This document shows, piece after piece, positions 26,810-34,527 of a DNA stretch of 64,000 nt (position 1 is the first letter of the stretch; the number at the start of each line of letters is the position of its first letter). The translations under genes were made by a program, and so were the position numbers. Where the stretch lies: positions 65,969-129,968 of the forward strand of contig JAAUZV010000007.1 of assembly GCA_014804425.1 (NCBI GenBank), given 5' to 3'. The DNA comes from Lachnospiraceae bacterium. GTDB lineage: Bacteria; Bacillota; Clostridia; Lachnospirales; Lachnospiraceae. The notes under the pieces are model-generated. The model did no database searches and was not told where the DNA came from. It was given only the letters and a program-made list of their open reading frames with translations.

Positions 26810-28111
26810 ATGAAACTTAAAAAAGTGATTTTATCGGTGCTTGCCGTATCAATGTTATTGACTGGCTGTGCGAAAGAGGCGGAGACGGAACCGTCCCAGA
26901 GCGAAAATTTACCGCCGGTAGAGACAGAGGAAACGGATGCAAGCCCGGAAACCGATACATATGAAGGCGATACGGATGCAAGCAATATAGATGAAACCGG
27001 AACAGATGAAAGCAATACAGATGAAACCGGAACAGATGAAACCGATACAGATGAAACCAGAACGTATGAAGCGGAAGAACAGTATGTAAAGATGCTGGGG
27101 CGCACACACAATGAGAACGGTGTTCTGTGGCTGGCGCATTCCGCAAGCGGTGTGGAATTTACGGTAAAAGGAACGCAATGCTCCGTGAAAATCGTCGGTG
27201 ACAGTATGACCGGCGCAGAAGGCAGTCAGGCTCGTTTTGTCGCCTATGTGGACGGTGAGCGTGTCCTGGACGAGATGATAACTCAAAGAGAGGCTGTATA
27301 TGAAATTTTTTCATTCGAGACGGAAAAGGAAGTAACCGTAACGCTGGTGAAGGTATCCGAGGCAGCGAACTCCATTCTCGGTATCGACGAAATCATCGTT
27401 GCCGCCGCAGATCAAATCGCTCCTACGGCGGAAAAGAATTTGAAGATTGAATTTATAGGAGACTCGATAACCTGCGGATACGGCGTTGATGACGAAGACA
27501 GAGATCACCATTTCTCCACCAATACCGAGGATGCCACAAGAGCCTATGCCTATAAGACCGCGCAGCTTCTGGATGTTGATTACAGCCTTGTCTCTTACAG
27601 CGGAAACGGAATTATTTCCGGCTACACCACACAGGGAGTGATAGTGCCGGAGCAGCAGCTTTCAAAAAAATATGAATGTTTTGCGGTAAGTTACGGCAAC
27701 GGCGCGGGCGGATTTAAGGCATCAAGTATCGACTGGGATTTTTCAAGATTTACCCCGGATATCGTAGTTATCAATCTCGGTACAAATGACTATTCTTATA
27801 CGGGCAATGATGAAGAGCTGATCGGTGAGTACATAGAAGCCTATACGGAATTCATCAAGCAGGTTCGCCAAAATAACGCGAACTCGCATATCATATGTAC
27901 CCTCGGAATTATGGGGGCGGAGCTGTACGATGCGATATGCACGGCCGCAGAGAATTACACCGCCGAAACGGGCGATGAGAATATTTCCGTATTCCGTCTT
28001 TCCACCCAGAACGGTTCTACGGGATACGCCGCTGATTGGCATCCCACTGCGGCTACCCATGATATAGCAGCCGCAGAACTGGCAGATTATATCATCGCTC
28101 TGGGTTTCTAA
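26810..28111 (+). CDS. SGNH/GDSL esterase lipoprotein, carbohydrate esterase family 2-like
   Basis: Lipobox LLTGC; jelly-roll N-domain; IEFIGDSITCGYGV block I, VINLGTNDYSY block, DWHPTAATH block V. SD ggagga; start 26810. Confidence 0.85.
   Translation: MKLKKVILSVLAVSMLLTGCAKEAETEPSQSENLPPVETEETDASPETDTYEGDTDASNIDETGTDESNTDETGTDETDTDETRTYEAEEQYVKMLGRTHNENGVLWLAHSASGVEFTVKGTQCSVKIVGDSMTGAEGSQARFVAYVDGERVLDEMITQREAVYEIFSFETEKEVTVTLVKVSEAANSILGIDEIIVAAADQIAPTAEKNLKIEFIGDSITCGYGVDDEDRDHHFSTNTEDATRAYAYKTAQLLDVDYSLVSYSGNGIISGYTTQGVIVPEQQLSKKYECFAVSYGNGAGGFKASSIDWDFSRFTPDIVVINLGTNDYSYTGNDEELIGEYIEAYTEFIKQVRQNNANSHIICTLGIMGAELYDAICTAAENYTAETGDENISVFRLSTQNGSTGYAADWHPTAATHDIAAAELADYIIALGF
26985..27065 (+). 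repeat. 15-bp degenerate repeat (acagatgaaaccgga type) encoding a Thr/Asp/Glu-rich linker
   Basis: NIDETGTDESNTDETGTDETDTDETRTYE encoded by near-identical 15/30-bp units. Confidence 0.75.
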
Positions 28112-28189
28112 TTGCCGGTGCGATTACTATGGGCAGTATGATGTCTTTAATTTACATGTGCGATATTTTTCCATCAGGAAATACAATCC

Positions 28190-28218
28190 TTGTCCATGAC
28201 ATCGGCATAGACTATAAT
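28190..28218 (+). promoter_or_regulatory. Candidate promoter upstream of the 55-aa Rpn-like fragment
   Basis: TTGTCC (28190-28195), 17-nt spacer, TATAAT (28213-28218). Confidence 0.5.
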
Positions 28219-28276
28219 ACTATAACAGAGAGAGCAGAGAGCTGTAAGAGGACTTCACATATGGAGGCTGGACTAT

Positions 28277-28444
28277 ATGACAATGCAGATGAAATATCAG
28301 GAAAAATATGAGCAGGGAATAGAACAGGGCATTGAGCGGGGCATTAGAGTCATAATAATTGACGGTATGGAAGATGGTCTGGATCGTGACAAAATTAAAT
28401 CCAAACTGATAAGGCATTTTTCTTTAACGCCGCAAAGGGCATAG
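28277..28444 (+). pseudogene. 55-aa ORF resembling the C-terminal tail of Rpn/PDDEXK_2 family transposase-like nucleases
   Basis: MTMQMKYQEKYEQGIEQGIERGIRVIIIDGMEDGLDRDKIKSKLIRHFSLTPQRA*; EQGIEQGIERGI tail pattern. SD ggagg at 28263. Below the ORF-track length cut-off. Confidence 0.55.
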
Positions 28445-28513
28445 GAATATTACAATAAGTATTCATTGGAAGTAGCAGACGGCAGGTTACAGACAGTATA
28501 GGCATTTTGGCAG

Positions 28514-28557
28514 AAAAAACGGTCCGCTGCGGCAGTGAACCGCAGTGAACCGTTTTT
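28514..28557. terminator. Bidirectional terminator-like hairpin
   Basis: AAAAAACGGT-ccg-CTGCGG..CCGCAG-tga-ACCGTTTTT. Confidence 0.65.
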
Positions 28558-28599
28558 ATTTATAGATACTAATTCTTAGGAGGCATGTTGTAAATTCCC

Positions 28600-30495
28600 T
28601 CAATCCTCAGCGACAGACTCCGCCCACTCGAGATAGCCAAGTCGTTCCGGATCGAGCATGCCCAGTTCTTCTTCCGTCAGACTATCCACAATTTCCCTTA
28701 CTTTTTTCACAAAGATGAAATCTCTGGCAGTCGCCGGGTCTGAGCTGACTCCGGAAAGACGCGTACCGACCGCTCCGCCGCCCTCTTCGGGATTCAAATA
28801 TCTAAGCAGCCGGTTCACCGCCTTGACCTTGTCCTCTGTTGACATCGTCCACGGGAACGTCATCGGGTCCTTAATGGTGAAATCTACCCAGATAATACCG
28901 CAGTTTTGACCTGTCACCTCTGCCAGTCTCTGCCCAAGTGACAAAACGACAGGATCTTCCATTGTGTAAAACCATGTCTCATCCACCGCATACCCGATCT
29001 GATAGAGCACATCGTTGTCAGGGAACGCGTCGGCAAACCGCTTAAACTCAGGCATAAATCCAAGGACATCATCTAAATCCTCATCATATAATCCCAAAAC
29101 ATCTCCGATGGCGCTTCCGAAGCCCTGACTGTCATTGACAAACAGAATGTCACTTCGATAGGAAGGAGGAAGATACCGGATATTATAGTGCTTCAGGAAA
29201 AGCCTGTACTCCGGATTGATGTCTTTAATATGCCTGTCCCACTGCTCCGCCAAAGCATCGGAGATCGGAAGACCGGCGTCTTCCGTAACGCCATGATACC
29301 ATTCCACATCTACGCCGACTCCCACTACACAAGGATGATCGCCATATTGTGCAAGAACCAGATCGATCAGTGTATCAACATCTGCAAATCCCGGTTCTAC
29401 CTGCAAATAAACCTGAATGCCGTTTTCATCAAAATAGTTAAAATATTCCTCATGGGACAAATGATTTTCACGGGTCGGCTCAGAAAAATAAATATACTGC
29501 TCTGCTAACGCTGCTGTGTCCACATCGTCCGCGGGCAAAAACTCCAGATTGCAGCCCATTCCGCTTAAACTGCCGACGATCCACACCATAGTCGGCTGCG
29601 CAGAGGGGTACCACTCCTGCATCTGATCGGTCACACTTTTCCATTCCTCCGGCACAAGCCATTGATCGCCAAGTCCGTAGACAGAGGAACGGGTTCCCGT
29701 ATAGATCACACGGTCAAGCGCGTTTTCTGGCATACCCAGCGCTTCTCTGAGAATGTAATAATGCTCTACATAAGCCTGCTGAATACTTGTCAGCGCATCA
29801 TACATTTCCGCGACCTCTGCAACCGCGCCGGCATCGTTCACATCCATGCTCAAAATGGCTTCATCCACGCGCTGTCCCGCTTCCAGATTGTTCCTCTTTT
29901 CCTCCTGAAATTGCGGTATCAGATCATTGTACGCCAAAAATTTGCTTTCAAAAAGCGGTACCAGCTCATTAACCGTTTCCTCACCGAGCGCCTCCGCCAA
30001 CTCGTCATATCGCTCTTCCATCAGCCATGTTACACCGCCGTCCTCCACTGCGTCCAACGGCGTATCCCGAATCCACAGATTCAACGTCCGCGCCTCTGCC
30101 ATAAGAAGCAGCTCAAGCGTACCGTCTTCTTCGAGGATTGCCTGTTCCTCCTCTTCCAGCGCGTCAAACAACGATCTTACCAGAGTAACCGGCTCTCTGT
30201 ATTCCGATATTTCCGCTGTCTCAGCGTCAAATCCCTCTCCGTTAATGGCAAGACCTGCAATTGTTTCTCTAACATATGCCGCCTCCTCTGAGAGGTTCGA
30301 AGATACTTCTTCCTCCTGATTGTCGGTTTCATCCGAATTTTCCGGTTCATCCGTGTCCGTTTCCGGTTCCGGATCTGTGACAACCTGCGGCGTTACTCCG
30401 CCGGGATCTTCCTCTTCCTTGCTCTTTCCGCAGCCGGCAAGCACTGCCGTAAACATACAACATGCCAACGTAAGTACTAAAACCTTCTTTCTCAT
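28600..30495 (-). CDS. Large lipoprotein of unknown function, helical N-terminus plus possible TIM-barrel-like C-terminal domain
   Basis: MRKKVLVLTLACCMFTAVLAGCGKSKEEED lipobox; acidic Thr/Glu linker; C-terminal CVVGVGVDVEWYHG...YRLFLKHYNIRYLPPSYRSDILFVNDSQGF...YQIGYAVDETWFYT...GIIWVDFTIKDP. Confidence 0.8.
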   Translation of the reverse strand: MRKKVLVLTLACCMFTAVLAGCGKSKEEEDPGGVTPQVVTDPEPETDTDEPENSDETDNQEEEVSSNLSEEAAYVRETIAGLAINGEGFDAETAEISEYREPVTLVRSLFDALEEEEQAILEEDGTLELLLMAEARTLNLWIRDTPLDAVEDGGVTWLMEERYDELAEALGEETVNELVPLFESKFLAYNDLIPQFQEEKRNNLEAGQRVDEAILSMDVNDAGAVAEVAEMYDALTSIQQAYVEHYYILREALGMPENALDRVIYTGTRSSVYGLGDQWLVPEEWKSVTDQMQEWYPSAQPTMVWIVGSLSGMGCNLEFLPADDVDTAALAEQYIYFSEPTRENHLSHEEYFNYFDENGIQVYLQVEPGFADVDTLIDLVLAQYGDHPCVVGVGVDVEWYHGVTEDAGLPISDALAEQWDRHIKDINPEYRLFLKHYNIRYLPPSYRSDILFVNDSQGFGSAIGDVLGLYDEDLDDVLGFMPEFKRFADAFPDNDVLYQIGYAVDETWFYTMEDPVVLSLGQRLAEVTGQNCGIIWVDFTIKDPMTFPWTMSTEDKVKAVNRLLRYLNPEEGGGAVGTRLSGVSSDPATARDFIFVKKVREIVDSLTEEELGMLDPERLGYLEWAESVAED

Positions 30496-30654
30496 TGTAT
30501 ACCCTCCTGTTCTTACTGTAACGATACCTGCCTGTGTGCTAAACTTATTTAAGATTCTTAAATATGTATCTATGATACCACATTTTTTACTCTTTTGCAA
30601 GACCTAACCGATTTCTTACTCTTCCCACATTTATCCACAAAGAGCTGTTACCCC

Positions 30655-30698
30655 ATAAAAATCCCCCAACCATACAAAGTACGGCTGAGGAATCTGTT
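30655..30698 (-). terminator. Candidate terminator for the 30750-31193 gene
   Basis: Minus strand CCTCAGCCGTA-ctttg-TATGGTTGGGG (G-U pairs) followed by GATTTTTAT. Confidence 0.45.
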
Positions 30699-30749
30699 TT
30701 CTTTCATTTCTATTTTGTATCGTTCGGCTTCATTTCGTTTACCTGCAAA

Positions 30750-31193
30750 TCAATCACTGAAATATGCCTCACAGGTATTTCCCTCATACAGGATCTGCAA
30801 TGTTTCAAATTCCGTTACATTGTCCAGCAAAATCATATAGTACTCGCCTTTCCAGGTTGTGTCTCCTAAGTGCGAATAATCCTCTCGTTTCTCATCATCA
30901 ATATAAAATTCCAAATTGTTCAATTGCTGCCACAGCATTTCCTCATTCCGGGGTACCTTGATACAGATCTGTATGTAATCACATTCCCTGTCGTATAAGC
31001 AAAAGTATACTTTATATTTTGAGGAGAGCCGCTCGTTTTTTGTTTCCAAAAATACAACCTGTTTATGGGAAGAAGGGGTCGCAATCAGGTTCTTCTTTTC
31101 TGTAAACTGCAAATAAAGCAGCCACACGACCACAATACATAACAGTAGGAAAAGCAACTTATATTTTGTGTTGGACTTAATAACCGAAGCCAT
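30750..31193 (-). CDS. Hypothetical membrane-anchored protein
   Basis: One N-terminal TM (LLFLLLCIVVVWLLYLQF) then about 110 soluble residues; start MASVIKS. Confidence 0.6.
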   Translation of the reverse strand: MASVIKSNTKYKLLFLLLCIVVVWLLYLQFTEKKNLIATPSSHKQVVFLETKNERLSSKYKVYFCLYDRECDYIQICIKVPRNEEMLWQQLNNLEFYIDDEKREDYSHLGDTTWKGEYYMILLDNVTEFETLQILYEGNTCEAYFSD

Positions 31194-31342
31194 TGCCCAC
31201 ACCCCATCTCCATTCTCCGTGCGTTAAAATATTTCCATTTTACTAAAACCCTTATTTTTATACAGATAATACTACAGACTACATGCGTTGTCAATGCCCA
31301 ATATTATATCACTATAATCAAAACCTCTACTCCTTTCCCATC

Positions 31343-32113
31343 TTACATCAGTTTCCTGTTAAATAACCACACCCCCGCGATCATATGAAAAACCGTAAGC
31401 CCTGCCGTCACACACAATGCCGCCGTGTAATCGCCGGTCACCGTCCCGCCTGTAAGAAGCGGCAGCGACTCAAGCAGATACGCAGGAGAATATGGTTTGA
31501 CCGCCGGGATAAGCCCAAGCAAATAGGACACGGCAAAACTGATTCCAACTGTGAGAATGACCATCGCCGCGGAGTTTGCAAAAGCGGATGCGGGCAGAAT
31601 GACGGACAAAATCCAGATTCCAAAAAACCAAAAGCAAAAAGCGCCGAAAAACAAATGCGCCGCAATCCCGTTATCCCAAAAATAGGCGCTGTACGCGTAG
31701 GTGATCGCAAAGCTGAGAATAGAACCCCCTGTCCATACCGCCGCCACGGCAAGCGCCTTCGCGCCGAGAATGCGTCCGCGCTTCATACCCTTAGCTACAA
31801 TCGGGATCAGCGTTCCTTTCTGCAACTCCCCGACAACGATCCCGCCGAACATAACGACCATGACAAGGAGCATGATCGGCATATTCTTATAAAACTGCGT
31901 CCAAGCAGTCATTGCATCCACTACAATCTCGCCGACCATCATACCACTTTCCGCAAGCTGGTCCGACATCAGCTCCATCAGCCACGGCGTAAGCTTTGCC
32001 ATCGCAGGATTCATCACACCGATCAGGCAAAACAAAAGCAAAAGCAGGAACAGCCGCCCTGACCGCAGCAGCTCCATACCTTCTTTTTTAACAAATGCCG
32101 CCCATTGCCTCAT
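31343..32113 (-). CDS. ABC-2 type transporter permease
   Basis: Six hydrophobic segments; overlaps the upstream ATPase gene by 4 bp. Confidence 0.85.
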   Translation of the reverse strand: MRQWAAFVKKEGMELLRSGRLFLLLLLFCLIGVMNPAMAKLTPWLMELMSDQLAESGMMVGEIVVDAMTAWTQFYKNMPIMLLVMVVMFGGIVVGELQKGTLIPIVAKGMKRGRILGAKALAVAAVWTGGSILSFAITYAYSAYFWDNGIAAHLFFGAFCFWFFGIWILSVILPASAFANSAAMVILTVGISFAVSYLLGLIPAVKPYSPAYLLESLPLLTGGTVTGDYTAALCVTAGLTVFHMIAGVWLFNRKLM

Positions 32114-33015
32114 CTGCCTGCCACCTCCATAAATAAATCCTCCAGCGTCGGTTCCGTGCGCTCCATGCGCTCAAGATCAAAAGCGCCGTTCATCAGACAG
32201 CGCCAAAGACCTGTCCTGTCCTCCGCCGCCCCGTTTTCAAGCAGGATACGCTGCGCACTCTCCCTCTTACCGCTTCCGTAAAGACGCAGAAAACGTTCCG
32301 CTTCTTCAGAGGACGCAAATTCCAGCGCAACATTCCCGCCCCGTCTTTTCGCGCGCACCTCCTCAAGCGTTCCGTTCAGAACGATCTTTCCATCATGCAA
32401 AAAAGCAATCCTGTCACAGATGCGTTCCACATCGGACAGGATATGCGTCGAAAAAAGAACCGTCGTCCGCTCCCTGACCGCACGCAGTACCTCTAAAATT
32501 TCTTTCCGCCCGACAGGGTCGAGCGCCGACGTCGGCTCATCACAAATCAACAGCTCCGGACCGTTTAAGAGTGCCTGCGCAATCCCAAGCCGCTGCTTCA
32601 TTCCCCGCGAAAAGCCTTTGATTCTTTTGCTTGCCGTAGTGAGCCCGACCAGCTCAAGAAGCTGCGCGGATCTTTGTCTGATCTCTTCCTTGCGCATGCC
32701 GGTGATCTCACCGCACATGGCAAGATACTCGGTCGGCGTCATAAAGCCGTAAAACTCCGGTACATCCGGCAGATACCCGATATAACGGTTCGTCCGATTC
32801 TGCCCGTATACCACCGGCTCCTCTTTGACAAGGATATCCCCGCCATCCGGCTGTAATAATCCAAGCACCATTTTCATGCACGTCGTCTTTCCCGCCCCGT
32901 TTTGCCCGATAAACCCGAATACGGAATGTTCAGGTACCGAAATACTCACATCGCGCAGAACCTCGCTCGTGCCGAATGCTTTTTTCACATGGGATAACGT
33001 CAGAATATTCATCAT
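32110..33015 (-). CDS. ABC transporter ATP-binding protein
   Basis: GFIGQNGAGKTTCMK Walker A, FSRGMKQRLGIAQAL signature, LLICDEPTSALDP Walker B; start MMNILTLS at 33015. Confidence 0.93.
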   Translation of the reverse strand: MMNILTLSHVKKAFGTSEVLRDVSISVPEHSVFGFIGQNGAGKTTCMKMVLGLLQPDGGDILVKEEPVVYGQNRTNRYIGYLPDVPEFYGFMTPTEYLAMCGEITGMRKEEIRQRSAQLLELVGLTTASKRIKGFSRGMKQRLGIAQALLNGPELLICDEPTSALDPVGRKEILEVLRAVRERTTVLFSTHILSDVERICDRIAFLHDGKIVLNGTLEEVRAKRRGGNVALEFASSEEAERFLRLYGSGKRESAQRILLENGAAEDRTGLWRCLMNGAFDLERMERTEPTLEDLFMEVAGR

Positions 33016-33212
33016 GCATCCTCTTTTCCGAGTATAAAATATAAGATCGGTCCGATAAACTCCATCCCGACGATCACAACGATCAGCCACAGCGTACGGT
33101 TTCCGCGCTTATAATTCCGGTGTGTCAACACATGCCATAACGTAAAACCAAGCAGCGCAAACTGCACGATCACCAATGGGATCAAAAACGGCAGTATCTC
33201 CTGTAAATTCAT
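33012..33212 (-). CDS. PLD nuclease N-terminal (PLDNc_N) domain small membrane protein
   Basis: 66 aa, two TMs, RTLWLIVVIVGMEFIGPILYFILGKEDA; translationally coupled (4-bp overlap) to the ABC ATPase. Confidence 0.8.
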   Translation of the reverse strand: MNLQEILPFLIPLVIVQFALLGFTLWHVLTHRNYKRGNRTLWLIVVIVGMEFIGPILYFILGKEDA

Positions 33213-33229
33213 ACCTATATTCTCCTTCT

Positions 33230-34360
33230 TTACTTTTCTGCAAGGGACGCCAATTTCCGTTTCAGCCGCAAAAACTCCGCGTCTCCCTCCAACAGCGCAA
33301 AAGCCGGATGCTCCAACGTCTGTCCGAGACTTTCTATTACGAGTTGTCGGCTGCGCGGCGCATGAGGGCCGCTGTCAAGTCTCTCAAACCACTCATTCAT
33401 CCGGTTAAAATAAGCATCTTCGCGCAAAAGAATCTCCGATGTGGACAGCAGCTCCTCGATACAATCAACGTATCGTCCCACACAGAAAAGGACCTTCTCC
33501 TTTTCCCCGCAGACGGCATACGAAACCGCCGCCTGATGAGCGAATTGCGCTATGGCATTCGGATTCAGTTTCATAAGCCCATACGCCGTTTCCACCTGCC
33601 ACACGCGGGAGGTTGTCTCCTCTATCACGGACAGTTCCCCCGCATGGATCGACAAATACTGTCCGGCATTGGCAACAAGCATAAAAATATGGCTGTACAT
33701 GCTGCACTGTGTAAAGCTGTCCGCCATATCCGTATCTCCGCTCATGATATATGCCTGCGTCAGCGCCGTGCCCATCTGCGACATCAATCTGAGCGGATTG
33801 CACACATCCTCCAACAGCGCCACAACCTCATTCGCTTTCCCCTGCATCAGATAGACCGTCGCCCGCATGGCAGCGGCATCGCTGCAAAGCGCCACATCCT
33901 TGCAACAGTTTTCAATGCGCTGGCTTAATCCTGCTGCCGCCTCTAAAATTTTATCCTGCGCCTCCCTGTTCTCCGTCAGCATATAATGATTCAGCCAAAG
34001 CATCCCGATCTGGAACAAAAGCGGATAACAGGAATAATACCGCTTCACATAACCGTAGCTCTCTTCCATGACCTCGCGAAACGGACCCTTGGCAAACTTC
34101 GCCGCAAGCTCCTGATAGATTTTTTGTATCTGCTCCTTTGAAAGCTGCTGATCATACCCGACCAGCTCGTCAATACAGATGTCAAAAAAAGACGCAAGCT
34201 GCGGCAGGATCGTAATATCCGGCATGGTCTGCCCGTTCTCCCATTTCGAGACCGACGCCTTTGTCACACCGACAAAATCCGCAAGCTCTTCCTGCCGGAT
34301 TTTTCTTTCATGCCGCAGCCTCGCGATATTCTCTCCGATATTGAATTGATTTGTATTCAT
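33230..34360 (-). CDS. XRE family transcriptional regulator with helical-repeat C-terminus
   Basis: IGENIARLRHERKIRQEELADFVGVTKASVSKWENGQTMPDITILPQLASFFDICIDELVGY. Confidence 0.92.
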   Translation of the reverse strand: MNTNQFNIGENIARLRHERKIRQEELADFVGVTKASVSKWENGQTMPDITILPQLASFFDICIDELVGYDQQLSKEQIQKIYQELAAKFAKGPFREVMEESYGYVKRYYSCYPLLFQIGMLWLNHYMLTENREAQDKILEAAAGLSQRIENCCKDVALCSDAAAMRATVYLMQGKANEVVALLEDVCNPLRLMSQMGTALTQAYIMSGDTDMADSFTQCSMYSHIFMLVANAGQYLSIHAGELSVIEETTSRVWQVETAYGLMKLNPNAIAQFAHQAAVSYAVCGEKEKVLFCVGRYVDCIEELLSTSEILLREDAYFNRMNEWFERLDSGPHAPRSRQLVIESLGQTLEHPAFALLEGDAEFLRLKRKLASLAEK

Positions 34361-34460
34361 TTTGTCACCTCTCCTCTCATTATCCCCGGCTCTCCGCAAA
34401 AAAACAATCGCGCAGCGCGATACTTTGAGAAATTAAATTAACCTATGGGAAACTTATGTA

Positions 34461-34501
34461 AAAAACAACGCCCGACGGATGCGATATGCTCCCGTCAGGC
34501 G
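34461..34501 (-). terminator. Rho-independent terminator for the GH3 gene
   Basis: Minus strand CGCCTGACGG..CCGTCGGGCG followed by TTGTTTTTT. Confidence 0.7.
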
Positions 34502-34527
34502 CAGCTTTTATTTCTTATGGACCCTAT

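Noticed and set aside
26776-27286. Minus-strand ORFs with VSSVPVSSVLLSSV or FICIGFICSGF repeats
   Set aside because: Artefact of the repetitive Asp/Glu/Thr linker of the plus-strand CE2-like gene read in antisense; no RBS.
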